From Marinobacter sp. DY40_1A1 (GTDB lineage Bacteria > Pseudomonadota > Gammaproteobacteria > Pseudomonadales > Oleiphilaceae), in contig NZ_VCHA01000002.1 of assembly GCF_016597815.1 (NCBI RefSeq), positions 434,001 through 498,000 of the forward strand: a stretch of DNA of 64,000 bases, given 5' to 3'. This document shows, one piece after another, positions 17,255 to 24,801 of this stretch. Position 1 is the stretch's first letter. Every line of letters starts with the position of its first letter. The position numbers and the translations under genes were made by a program. The notes beneath the pieces were generated by a model. The model was not told the DNA's origin and searched no databases. It saw only the letters and a list, made by a program, of their open reading frames with translations.

Positions 17255-17559
17255 GGCTTGCTCCCTGTGCAAATCATTTGCAGTTGTTCAATCCTTCGTG
17301 CGTACCGTCCTGGCACGCAGCGACAAAACTGTACACATGTGGCTCAGGTTTCTCAAGCAATAATTGGCCAGCAGCGCCTCAAACTGTGCGCGCGGGCAAA
17401 CTTTTGCCAAAGTGTTTGTGCCCAGGCATGTACATGTGACCCACTGGCCACAGCCTCAGGAAATTTGGTCAATGACGGCACGCAGCGTCGTAGCTATACT
17501 CCTGAAACCATAGTTAAAGCTTTAAAAGTATTTTCACAATAACCAAGGAGGAGATTGAT
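17255..17559. promoter_or_regulatory. Divergent control region between tssB and the acyl-CoA-binding protein gene
   Basis: This 305-base region has no credible gene. It holds a perfect dyad, GGCAAA-CT-TTTGCC, at 17395-17408. It also has two related motifs: TGTACACATGTG at 17330-17341 and a perfect ten-base palindrome CATGTACATG at 17427-17436. Two sites on the minus strand look like sigma-54 promoters but have a GG-to-GC distance one base too short (see rejected items). These dyads are candidate operators for T6SS control. No regulator can be named from sequence alone. Confidence 0.45.
17472..17500 (+). promoter_or_regulatory. Candidate sigma-70 promoter of the acyl-CoA-binding protein gene
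   Basis: ATGACG at 17472-17477 (four of six matches to the -35 consensus) and TATACT at 17495-17500 (five of six to the -10) are spaced by 17 bases, 59 bases before the ATG at 17560. Confidence 0.45.
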
Positions 17560-17820
17560 ATGAGCGACGTGAAATCCCGTTTCGAAGAGGCAGTAAACTA
17601 CATTCAAAATGCCGAAGGTGACTTCAAGCCATCCAACGAGATGAAGCTGGAGTTCTACGCACTGTATAAGCAGGGCACCGAAGGTGATGTGTCAGGCAAG
17701 CGCCCGGGTATGATGGATTTTGTTGGCCGCGCCAAGTATGACGCTTGGGAAAAGTGCAAAGGTATGTCGAAAGACGACGCCATGCAGAAGTACATCGACA
17801 AGCTCGAAGCCCTGAAGTAA
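17560..17820 (+). CDS. Acyl-CoA-binding protein (ACBP family)
   Basis: This small cytosolic protein is predicted to bind long-chain acyl-CoA esters and buffer or carry them. The 86 residues cover exactly one ACBP domain of four helices. The signature block KLEFYALYKQGTEGDVSGKRPGMMDFVGRAKYD is present, with the ligand-contacting Tyr and Lys positions intact, followed by AWEKCKGMSKDDAMQKYIDKL. ATG 17560 has a strong AAGGAGG. It stands alone, divergent from the T6SS operon, and shares that control region. ACBPs are common in eukaryotes and patchy in bacteria; lipid-storing marine gammaproteobacteria often have one. Confidence 0.93.
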   Translation: MSDVKSRFEEAVNYIQNAEGDFKPSNEMKLEFYALYKQGTEGDVSGKRPGMMDFVGRAKYDAWEKCKGMSKDDAMQKYIDKLEALK

Positions 17821-17838
17821 GCCACCTCAGCTTTCCGG

Positions 17839-17861
17839 TCCCGGCCAAAACACTGCCGGGA
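17839..17861 (+). terminator. Weak hairpin after the ACBP gene
   Basis: TCCCGGC (17839-17845) pairs with GCCGGGA (17855-17861) over a nine-base loop, 19 bases after the stop. No T-run follows, so intrinsic termination is doubtful. Confidence 0.3.
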
Positions 17862-17906
17862 TCACACCACCTGTAATTTAACGCCTTCCTGCATTTTCCG
17901 GGCCTG

Positions 17907-18365
17907 TCAGCGGCCGTTCATGTTCACATTGAGAGCTTCGTAGGTGCGGTTTTCTGGTGGGCGAATTACGTAATTATTGCTGTGTGTCTGCCCGGGAAGG
18001 GATTTGGGATTGCTGAAGCGAAACTCTACTGGTATCTGGGAGCGCCCGAGGTCCGTACGGCCGTCACCCGGCTGCAGCGCCAAGGGGTCAAGATAGAAAT
18101 CGTCAGCACCCGCTTGCTGCACAGGAACACCCTCAGCGGGCGCAGCCAAACCACCCTCTATCACCGTGTCCGAGAGCACATCTTCAGCAATGGAGTTGAA
18201 AGGGATAGTCTCGAGCGTTGACCGCTGCTCAACCTCAAACACCTGGCTCTCGCCAGGACTGGTCTGCGCACTGGCCAATCCTGTTACCATGAACAGGAAA
18301 ACGACAGAAGCCAAACCGGAGTGCATCAATTTCGGCGCTCTGACAGAACGGTGCAAGAGATTCAT
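17907..18365 (-). CDS. Exported protein of unknown function
   Basis: I do not recognise this 152-residue protein. The start at ATG 18365 is favoured by GAGGG eight bases upstream; a GTG at 18386 has no site. A long N-terminus is followed by a signal peptide core LASVVFLFMVTGLASAQ with probable cleavage after ASA near residue 33. The mature part is acidic in the middle, with few cysteines or none, and it has no visible repeats. It ends with a polar segment containing VEFRFSNPKSLPGQTHSNNYVIRPPENRTYEA split by proline and asparagine, which suggests a mostly extended, periplasmic or secreted chain. It is divergent from greB and convergent with the ACBP gene, so it is probably its own transcription unit. 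Confidence 0.7.
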   Translation of the reverse strand: MNLLHRSVRAPKLMHSGLASVVFLFMVTGLASAQTSPGESQVFEVEQRSTLETIPFNSIAEDVLSDTVIEGGLAAPAEGVPVQQAGADDFYLDPLALQPGDGRTDLGRSQIPVEFRFSNPKSLPGQTHSNNYVIRPPENRTYEALNVNMNGR

Positions 18366-18532
18366 TAGATTTGCCCTCGAAGACACGCTTTTTATAATTG
18401 TGTCAATTTTCGATCAGTCTATCGCCAAACCGGTCGTGTTTCTCAGTTAATTGACCGTTTTGTGACAACTTTCACTGGCTCGGATGATTAAGATTGCCAG
18501 TTTCGTACCATCTTTGGACAACAGGAGCCGCT

Positions 18533-19006
18533 TTGAAGACGCCACTTATCACCCGGCAGGGCTACGATGATCTGCAAAAAGAACACGACGAACTCTGGAG
18601 ATTTGAGCGCCCGGAGGTCACCAAAAAAGTTACCTGGGCGGCCAGCCTTGGCGATCGCAGTGAGAACGCAGACTATCAGTACAACAAGAAACGACTCAGA
18701 GAGATTGATCGCCGAGTACGCTACCTGAGACGCTGCCTGGACAATCTGAAAGTAGTGGAGTACCACCCGGATCAGGAAGGAAAAGTATTTTTCGGGGCCT
18801 GGGTAGAAGTTGAAAACGACGATAGCAAAACCCTGAAGTTCCGAATCGTTGGCTACGATGAGATATTCAACCGCAATGACTACATTTCCATCGACTCACC
18901 GATGGCCCGGGCTCTTCTGAAAAAAGAAGTAGGCGATGAGGCCGAGGTAAGAACCGATGCAGGAACAATCACCTGGTACATCAACTCAATTACTTACGAA
19001 AAGTAG
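18533..19006 (+). CDS. greB: GreB, transcript cleavage and elongation factor
   Basis: GreB binds the secondary channel of RNA polymerase and stimulates cleavage of backtracked RNA. The chosen start is TTG 18533, with AGGAG about six bases upstream; it gives 157 residues beginning (M)KTPLITRQGYDDL, exactly where GreB proteins begin. Another TTG at 18494 would add 13 unrelated residues. The N-terminal coiled coil carries the acidic tip of GreB in KVTWAASLGDRSENADYQ (about residues 33-50) and the typical NKKRLREIDRRVRYL. The C-terminal FKBP-like domain has VFFGAWVEVENDD and ends ITWYINSITYEK. The gene is monocistronic. Confidence 0.96.
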   Translation: MKTPLITRQGYDDLQKEHDELWRFERPEVTKKVTWAASLGDRSENADYQYNKKRLREIDRRVRYLRRCLDNLKVVEYHPDQEGKVFFGAWVEVENDDSKTLKFRIVGYDEIFNRNDYISIDSPMARALLKKEVGDEAEVRTDAGTITWYINSITYEK

Positions 19007-19020
19007 AACAACCAGACATA

Positions 19021-19043
19021 AAAAAACCCCGTAAAAACGGGGT
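19021..19043 (-). terminator. Hairpin after greB with a T-run on the minus side
   Basis: ACCCCG (19026-19031) pairs with CGGGGT (19038-19043) over a six-base loop. Six or more A lie before the left arm, so the T-run reads out on the minus strand. It could stop antisense transcription toward greB. On the plus strand it has no T-run, but it is the only hairpin that follows greB. Confidence 0.45.
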
Positions 19044-19272
19044 AAGGCTAGCGCTGTGCTGGAGGGAGAAGCAAGCTGCTATTCGTGCTTGCCTCTATCT
19101 ACAGCTTCAATTCTACACACCCGGAATTACCACGCCCTTGCCGATGAATTACCTTTTAGTCAGGGAGAACCAGACAAGTATGTGCAGAAAATTAGGTTGT
19201 ACACTCTAGGGGACCGGGATAGCGTTAAGGTATCGAACCTTATACCCGCTTCCAGTTATGGAGATAGCATAA

Positions 19273-19554
19273 ATGAACACACAGAAGCTTCTGAACATGG
19301 CTCTTGAAGGCGTAGACTCGCTGGGTTTCCGCCTTGACCAGATGGGCATTACCGGAAAAGTTAACCGCCACAACATTGCGGCTTTTCTGATGTCAGAACA
19401 GAAACACCTTGAAGGTGAGTGGGACAGCATTCAGGTGCGCATCAACCTTCGTCGCACTCAGATTGAGCGCATCACCCAGAAGATTGAAACCCGAACCGAT
19501 GCTTTATTCGCGCCGGTTATGTCGCAAGTGAACCGGTTCCGCCCGAGTCACTAA
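19273..19554 (+). CDS. Small protein of unknown function, helical
   Basis: I do not recognise this 93-residue protein. ATG 19273 has GGAG nine bases upstream, and the frame has a clean amphipathic, mostly helical composition: MNTQKLLNMALEGVDSL, then a heptad-like region RINLRRTQIERITQKIETRTDAL. No signal peptide or transmembrane helix is seen. The stop lies three bases from the convergent histidine kinase gene. The second half could form a short coiled coil. The quality of the start site and codon use make a real gene likely, but I have no family assignment. Confidence 0.6.
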   Translation: MNTQKLLNMALEGVDSLGFRLDQMGITGKVNRHNIAAFLMSEQKHLEGEWDSIQVRINLRRTQIERITQKIETRTDALFAPVMSQVNRFRPSH

Positions 19555-19557
19555 GAC

Positions 19558-21039
19558 TCAGGCGCGGTCGGTCTCTGTTGCACCAGTAGCGTCACCGGTG
19601 GCCGGCGCCAACGCCTGTTCAGCCTGGGTAGCCCGTATGCGCTTGCGCGCACGGGTGAGCGCAGGCATGTAAACAGCAACCGTCAATCCGGGCGGCTGCT
19701 GTGTTTCATCAGTATCGCTAAGTATAATCCGCCCTTTATGAATTTCTGCAACGGCACTGACCAAGCTTAGACCCAAGCCATTGCCGGGAAGCGAACGACT
19801 TTTCCCAACCCGATAAAAACGCTGGAATACCTGATCTTTTTCATCGTCAGGAATACCGATACCGCTATCGCTGACTTCGAAAACAGCGTCATCGCCGTCT
19901 CTCCGCACAGCTACACCAATGGCACCATGCTCGGGCGTGTATTTAATCGCGTTATCGATCAGGTTACTGATCATCTGGAATAACAGATCCCGGTCGCCTT
20001 CGAGCATTACGCCAGGCTCCAGAGACTGCTCAAACGTTTGATCTTTATCCTCTGCCACCGCCTCGTATAGCTCACAGGCATCAGACACCAATTCGTCCAG
20101 AGCCACCCGCTTCATATCAGACGAATTACCTTTTGTTTCCAGACGCGCGATGCGCAGCAGCGCATTAAATGTCGCAAGGAGCTGGTCTGCTTCTGCTACA
20201 GCGCGGCCGGCCTGTTCCCGTGCCTCATCGTTATCGACAGACATCAGAGTGTTTTCAAGCTGGTTCCGCAATCGCGTGAGAGGCGTACGAAGGTCGTGGG
20301 CAATGCTGTCAGACACATGGCGGATACCTTCCATCAGATAAACAATCCGGTCCAACATCTGATTCAGGTTTTCTGCCAGCTGATCGAAATCGTCCTCAGT
20401 GCCACGGGTAGGTATACGCAGGGAGAGGTGACCGTTCATTATTCGCCGGGAGGTATTATTGATGACCTCTATGCGGCGAATGGTATTTCGGCTCATCAAA
20501 TAGCCACCGAGCAGTGCCAGCGCAAGGGTGATCCCCATGCCCCAGTTGATGGCCGTTTCAATTACTCTTTTGAGGCTGGTGAGCTCGTCAACATCTCGAC
20601 CCACCAATAGCCGCAAACCGCCCTGAACTTCAAATATTCGGGCCCGGGCCAAGCGCTCCGGCCCTTTCCAGCCCACAGCTGAGCTGAGCGTAAAGTTAAC
20701 CCAACCACCCTCTGAGGGACTGCCCTCTGGCCAGGTTTCCAGATTGCCGGCCAGCTTGAGGAAGTCTTCGGTGGTCAGCAAGTAGATGGTTTTTGCATTG
20801 GGATCGCGGGCAACCCGCTCACGAATAATCGTGATCAGGCCGTTTACACCGCGCCCTCTGTATTGCTCCGCCAGTCCGGCGATTTCCGCTTCAATGGTTT
20901 CGTCGGTCTGAGCGGTCATAAAACCCGCTGTACGCCAGTAAATAAAGGCCAGTAATAAAAATACCGAGGTGGCAAACACCACCATATACAGCAGGGCAAG
21001 CTGGAAGGACGATGTCCTGAGCTGGCTAAGCAGTTTCAC
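19558..21039 (-). CDS. Sensor histidine kinase of an OmpR-class two-component pair
   Basis: This membrane sensor kinase phosphorylates the response regulator encoded just upstream. I take GTG 21039 (493 residues, (M)KLLSQLRTSSFQLALLYM), ten bases after AGGG and overlapping the regulator gene by 14 bases. Topology: one transmembrane helix (about 13-34), a periplasmic domain of about 125 residues, then a second helix (about 165-185) and a HAMP linker. The DHp helix has the H-box SIAHDLRTPLTRLRNQL. The ATPase domain shows N box NLIDNAIKY, G1 DSGIGIP, F box FQRFYRV and G2 GNGLGLS. The C-terminus has an Ala-rich tail (about 465-493). The signal sensed cannot be told from the sequence. Confidence 0.92.
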   Translation of the reverse strand: MKLLSQLRTSSFQLALLYMVVFATSVFLLLAFIYWRTAGFMTAQTDETIEAEIAGLAEQYRGRGVNGLITIIRERVARDPNAKTIYLLTTEDFLKLAGNLETWPEGSPSEGGWVNFTLSSAVGWKGPERLARARIFEVQGGLRLLVGRDVDELTSLKRVIETAINWGMGITLALALLGGYLMSRNTIRRIEVINNTSRRIMNGHLSLRIPTRGTEDDFDQLAENLNQMLDRIVYLMEGIRHVSDSIAHDLRTPLTRLRNQLENTLMSVDNDEAREQAGRAVAEADQLLATFNALLRIARLETKGNSSDMKRVALDELVSDACELYEAVAEDKDQTFEQSLEPGVMLEGDRDLLFQMISNLIDNAIKYTPEHGAIGVAVRRDGDDAVFEVSDSGIGIPDDEKDQVFQRFYRVGKSRSLPGNGLGLSLVSAVAEIHKGRIILSDTDETQQPPGLTVAVYMPALTRARKRIRATQAEQALAPATGDATGATETDRA

Positions 21040-21706
21040 GTAACATGTACCCTGCACCCCTCACGGTTTGCAGTAAGGGAGTTTCGAATTCCTTATCAAT
21101 CTTTGCCCGCAGACGGCTGATATGCACATCAATCACGTTGGTTTGGGGATCGAAGTGATAATCCCAGACTTTTTCCAACAGCATTGTCCGGGTGACCACC
21201 TGGCCGGCGTTGCGCATCAAGTACTCAAGCAACCGGAACTCCCGGGGCTGAACATCAATGTTCTGACCGGAGCGCTTAACCGTTCGGGCGAGCAAATCCA
21301 TTTCCAGATCGGCTACACGCAGCACGGTTTCAGTTTCCGCCGACTGGCGGTTTCGGCGAACCAGCGATTCAATCCGGGCAAGAAGCTCAGTGAAGGAGAA
21401 AGGCTTGGTAAGGTAGTCATCACCGCCACCCCGCAGGCCTTCAACACGATCGTCTACATCGCCCAGCGCGCTGAGTATAAGAACCGGCACCTGGTTTCCC
21501 GTGGCGCGAACGGTCTTGATGATAGAGAGCCCGTCCATGCCCGGAAGCATGCGGTCGACAATCATGATGTCGTACTCTTCGCTGGCGGCCATCATCATGC
21601 CGTCTTTGCCATCGGCAGCGTGATCAACCACGAAGTCTGATTCTTTCAGCCCTTTAACAAGATAATTTGCTACGTCCTGATCGTCTTCGATTACCAGCGC
21701 TTTCAC
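21026..21706 (-). CDS. Response regulator, OmpR/PhoB family
   Basis: This is a DNA-binding response regulator of 226 residues. The receiver domain (1-120) has the acidic pair EDD at 7-9, the phospho-acceptor Asp51 in MIVDRMLPGMDG, and the conserved Lys in DDYLTKPFSFTELLAR. The C-terminal winged helix (about 130-226) has PREFRLLEYLMRNAGQVVTRTMLLEKVW and VHISRLRAKID, standard for OmpR-class regulators. The gene precedes and overlaps the sensor kinase gene, so they are co-transcribed. Its targets are unknown; the neighbouring hyi-glxR genes are on the same strand upstream, but I see no direct link. Confidence 0.93.
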   Translation of the reverse strand: MKALVIEDDQDVANYLVKGLKESDFVVDHAADGKDGMMMAASEEYDIMIVDRMLPGMDGLSIIKTVRATGNQVPVLILSALGDVDDRVEGLRGGGDDYLTKPFSFTELLARIESLVRRNRQSAETETVLRVADLEMDLLARTVKRSGQNIDVQPREFRLLEYLMRNAGQVVTRTMLLEKVWDYHFDPQTNVIDVHISRLRAKIDKEFETPLLQTVRGAGYMLRETA

Positions 21707-21814
21707 CGGATCCCCTCCTGATAGCGGATTACATTAACAACAGAGTACGAATAACTCGGGGCACCGGCCAGTTACGATCTTGTAAGAGGGTGTCGCCAAT
21801 GGCGACGGTCGGTT

Positions 21815-22588
21815 CTATGACGGCAACCAGTGCAAGCTATCTGCCGTCGCCCCGGAAGGCAGGTACTCCGCACTTACCCAGCCGTCATAATTCATTTTAT
21901 CGATGGCGGAAAAAACATTCGAAAAGTTAATCTCGCCGGTTCCCGGCTCATGTCGTCCCGGATTATCGGCAAACTGGATGTGCCCAATCCATGGCAGCAA
22001 ACACTCCATAGAGCGCACAAGGTCACCCTGCATGATTTGCATGTGGTAGATGTCATATTGCAGGCGCAGGTTATCGGCCTCCACTTCCTCAATCAGAGCC
22101 ATGACTCTGGCAGACGTATCAAGAAAAAAACGGGGCATATCGACCCGTGAATTTATTGCCTCAACGCACAGCGTAATACCCTCACCCTCCAGCCTATCCG
22201 CTGCCCAGGCCACATTCGTCACCAGCGTTTGCCAGGCAGTATCTTCATCCAGTTCGACCGGCTTCAATCCAGCCAGACAGTTCAGCCGCTTGCACCCAAG
22301 AGCCCGGGCATACTCAATGGCGTGATCCACCCCGGCGCGGAACTCATCAACCCTGCCTGGCAAGCAAGCAATGCCACGCTCACCTGCCTCCCAGTCACCC
22401 GGCGGCAGATTGAACAAAACCTGAGTCAAACCATTGCCTTCCAGAGCTTTACTCAGCTCTTCCTTGGGCCACTCATAGGGGAAAAGATACTCCACGCCCC
22501 TAAACCCGGCCGCCGCCGCTTTGGCAAAACGCTCGATAAACGGCACTTCGGTGAATAGCATCGACAGATTGGCAGCAAAACGCGGCAT
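21815..22588 (-). CDS. hyi: Hydroxypyruvate isomerase
   Basis: Hyi interconverts hydroxypyruvate and tartronate semialdehyde in glyoxylate metabolism. The 257-residue protein has the TIM-barrel pattern of the Hyi family. It opens with PRFAANLSMLFTEVPFIERF, then carries the catalytic/metal Glu in TLCVEAINSRVD (about residue 143), Asp and His in LQYDIYHMQIMQGD, and a final Glu in WVSAEYLPSG. It starts five bases after glxR, so both enzymes come from one transcript. No gcl (glyoxylate carboligase) or glycerate kinase is in the window, so the pathway must be completed elsewhere. Confidence 0.92.
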   Translation of the reverse strand: MPRFAANLSMLFTEVPFIERFAKAAAAGFRGVEYLFPYEWPKEELSKALEGNGLTQVLFNLPPGDWEAGERGIACLPGRVDEFRAGVDHAIEYARALGCKRLNCLAGLKPVELDEDTAWQTLVTNVAWAADRLEGEGITLCVEAINSRVDMPRFFLDTSARVMALIEEVEADNLRLQYDIYHMQIMQGDLVRSMECLLPWIGHIQFADNPGRHEPGTGEINFSNVFSAIDKMNYDGWVSAEYLPSGATADSLHWLPS

Positions 22589-22593
22589 GACAG

Positions 22594-23505
22594 TTACTCC
22601 TTAGACCCTGGGCCAGCAGAACCAAGACGGGTGCGGTTAATATGCTCCAACTCCAGCAGCAGGCCACTGTGATCAGCATCACTGTGGCCATTAGCGACCA
22701 GCGAGAGATATTCGTTGTGCACCTGCTGCGACAACGGCAGCGTTAATCCTTCTGCCCGGGCCTCATCCAGAATCATCCGCATGTCCTTCAGCTGTATCCG
22801 CGCTGGCGCGCCGGGCGCAAAATCCCGATCGATCATACGCTGACCGTGCAATTCCAGAATCCGGCTACCAGCAAAGCCGCCCATCAGTGCCTCCCGCACT
22901 GCCGCCGGATCAGCCCCGCCTTTGGCAGCCAGCAACAAAGCTTCAGACACCGCGCCAATAGTAATTCCAACAATCGCCTGATTAGCCAATTTGGCAAGCT
23001 GCCCGGCTCCAACCGGCCCGATTCTCGTGCACTTACCCAGCACCTCAAACACGGGCAAAGCTCTGGAAACATCTTCCTCTGTACCGCCCGCCATAATACT
23101 TAACCGCGCTTCCTGAGCACCCAGCGTGCCACCAGAAACCGGCGCATCCACATAGCCAGCGCCCTGTTCCATCGCAAGCGCAGCATGCCGACGAGCGACC
23201 GACGGCTGAATGGAACTCATATCAATCACCAGGGCACCCGGCTTTAGAGCTGCCATGGCACCACTGGCAACCAACACCTGCTCAACCACATCGCTGTTTT
23301 CCAGCATGGTGATTACCACATCGGCGGTTCGCACTGCATCAACGGGGCTCTCAGCTACCCTTGCCTCACTGGCAAACGGCTCGCACTTGCTGGCCGTTCG
23401 GTTCCATACAGTCATTGGGAAGCCTGAATTCAGCAGATTGCGGGTCATGGGAGCACCCATGAGGCCGATGCCAAGAAATGCGATACGGGGGAGTTTCTCA
23501 GTCAT
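22594..23505 (-). CDS. glxR: 2-hydroxy-3-oxopropionate (tartronate semialdehyde) reductase
   Basis: This enzyme reduces tartronate semialdehyde to D-glycerate with NAD(P)H. The 303-residue protein belongs to the beta-hydroxyacid dehydrogenase family. It has a Rossmann start IAFLGIGLMGAPM (about 8-20), then NRTASKCEPF as the cofactor-distal segment, and the substrate loop YVDAPVSGGTLGAQEARL. The catalytic Lys lies in GAGQLAKLANQAIVG (about residue 171). Its direct neighbour is hyi, which supports the glyoxylate assignment over other family members such as 3-hydroxyisobutyrate dehydrogenase. A palindromic repeat ends about 30 bases upstream of its start. Confidence 0.88.
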   Translation of the reverse strand: MTEKLPRIAFLGIGLMGAPMTRNLLNSGFPMTVWNRTASKCEPFASEARVAESPVDAVRTADVVITMLENSDVVEQVLVASGAMAALKPGALVIDMSSIQPSVARRHAALAMEQGAGYVDAPVSGGTLGAQEARLSIMAGGTEEDVSRALPVFEVLGKCTRIGPVGAGQLAKLANQAIVGITIGAVSEALLLAAKGGADPAAVREALMGGFAGSRILELHGQRMIDRDFAPGAPARIQLKDMRMILDEARAEGLTLPLSQQVHNEYLSLVANGHSDADHSGLLLELEHINRTRLGSAGPGSKE

Positions 23506-23535
23506 TTTAGAGGTCTCGGTTTCAAGTATCGGGAA

Positions 23536-23644
23536 GAAGTAATTGGGCAGGCCCTTCCAAAACCGTGCGGAGCCATGGATGGCGGAGCCGAGCGTACAGG
23601 GATGTATTCACAGCGTGTTTTGGAAGGGCCTGCCCAATTACTTC
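23536..23644. repeat. Palindromic repeat, copy B (conserved loop, private arms)
   Basis: Perfect 28-base inverted arms at 23536-23563 and 23617-23644 flank a 53-base loop (23564-23616). Reverse-complemented, the loop matches copy A (5051-5103) at 46 of 53 positions. Copy B is on the opposite strand relative to copy A. It lies in the gap between the rpoH 3' end and glxR, just beyond the rpoH terminator. The arms share only the inner eight bases (TCCAAAAC) with copy A but pair perfectly with each other. Confidence 0.87.
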
Positions 23645-23679
23645 GTGCACCAAACTATAAGTCACAAAGAACACAAACA

Positions 23680-23714
23680 AAAACGCCACCAACCGGAACC
23701 GGTGGTGGCGTTTT
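23680..23714 (-). terminator. Intrinsic terminator of rpoH
   Basis: A stem of at least twelve base pairs (AAAACGCCACCA at 23680-23691 with its complement at 23703-23714) encloses a short loop. On the minus strand it is followed by T-rich sequence (TTTTTGTTTG type, complement of about 23670-23684). It lies 28 bases after the rpoH stop and should separate rpoH from glxR-hyi. Confidence 0.8.
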
Positions 23715-23741
23715 CAAAGTACTTTCAGATCAACAGCCTGA

Positions 23742-24605
23742 TCAGGCAGCTTCTTCAGTCATCTGCGTACGGATTTTCTTCATGGCATTCTTCTCTAACT
23801 GGCGAATACGCTCAGCTGAAATACCGTACTTGTCTGCCAACTGGTGAAGCGTTGCCTTGCTCTCGGACAACCAACGCTCGCGCAAAATATCCTGGCTGCG
23901 CTCATCCAGCATTTCCAACGCTTCCATCAGACGGCCGTTAGAATCCTCCGTCCAGTCCGCTTTTTCGAGCTGAACGGCAGGGTCGCTACGGTGGTCTTCC
24001 AGATAATACGCCGGCGCCTTGTAAGCACTGTCGTCATCATCGTCCATCGGGCCATCAAAGGCTGTGTCGTGGGAGGCCAGCCGGCCTTCCATTTCCCGCA
24101 CAACCCTTGGCTCAACACCCAAATCGTCTGCCACTGCGTGCAGTTCGTCGTGGCTTAGCCAAGCCAGTTTTTTCTTCTGGCTGCGCAAGTTGAAAAACAG
24201 TTTGCGCTGGGATTTGGTCGTCGCCACTTTCACAATGCGCCAGTTGCGCAGAATGAACTCGTGAATTTCTGCCTTGATCCAGTGCACGGCAAAGGACACA
24301 AGCCGTACGCCATACTCCGGGTTGAAGCGCTTGACCGCCTTCATAAGGCCGACGTTGCCTTCCTGGATCAGATCAGCTTGTGCCAAACCATAGCCGGAAT
24401 AGCTCCGGGCAATGTGAATAACAAAGCGCAGGTGCGACAGAACCAACTGGCGAGCTGCATCCACGTCTTCATCGTAATGAAGGCGCTCGGCCAGTTCCCG
24501 CTCTTCATCCACGGTTAGTACCGGAATGCGGCTCGCGGCCTGAATGTAAGCCTCGAGATTGGCGCCCGGAACCAGTCTTTCAATAAGCTGTAAACTCGTA
24601 CCCAT
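23742..24605 (-). CDS. rpoH: RpoH, heat-shock sigma factor sigma-32
   Basis: RpoH directs RNA polymerase to heat-shock promoters. The 287-residue protein has region 2 with [41 protein letters not shown] split over about residues 54-95 and [19 protein letters not shown]. The RpoH box that binds core and sets stability is QRKLFFNLR (about 133-141). Region 4 contains [28 protein letters not shown] 24605 has GGAGG seven bases upstream. The gene follows ftsX in the common ftsYEX-rpoH order but has its own promoter candidate and a strong terminator. Confidence 0.97.
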   Translation of the reverse strand: MGTSLQLIERLVPGANLEAYIQAASRIPVLTVDEERELAERLHYDEDVDAARQLVLSHLRFVIHIARSYSGYGLAQADLIQEGNVGLMKAVKRFNPEYGVRLVSFAVHWIKAEIHEFILRNWRIVKVATTKSQRKLFFNLRSQKKKLAWLSHDELHAVADDLGVEPRVVREMEGRLASHDTAFDGPMDDDDDSAYKAPAYYLEDHRSDPAVQLEKADWTEDSNGRLMEALEMLDERSQDILRERWLSESKATLHQLADKYGISAERIRQLEKNAMKKIRTQMTEEAA

Positions 24606-24634
24606 GCTTTAGCCTCCGAACCTGACGGTCGCAT

Positions 24635-24663
24635 AATATAGCGAATAAAGATTGGACCGCCAA
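24635..24663 (-). promoter_or_regulatory. Candidate sigma-70 promoter of rpoH
   Basis: Read on the minus strand, TTGGCG (24663-24658) and TATATT (24640-24635) are separated by 17 bases, about 30 bases before the rpoH ATG. Confidence 0.5.
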
Positions 24664-24801
24664 GAACCTTAAAAGTTCCCGAATCTCTCAAGTAAAACGT
24701 TTTAAATCAACAAAATGGAGAATTCGCCCTGACTTTCACTACCTTAGAAACTACCCCGGAACCGATCCGTATTCAATACGCTCTTACCGCAATCCGGATC
24801 A

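Noticed and set aside
17351..17412. Two sigma-54-like promoter sequences on the minus strand upstream of tssB (TGGCCAATTATTGCTT and TTGGCAAAAGTTTGCC)
   Set aside because: In both the distance between GG and GC is 11 bases instead of the strict 12, so they are not counted as RpoN promoters despite the presence of vasH.
19056..19307. GTG-started open frame of 83 codons after greB
   Set aside because: It starts just beyond the greB hairpin, has no ribosome site in place and an unlikely composition, and it overlaps the start of the better 93-residue gene.
23543..23941. Plus-strand open frame across palindrome copy B and the end of rpoH
   Set aside because: It runs through the hairpin element and the terminator and is antisense to rpoH.
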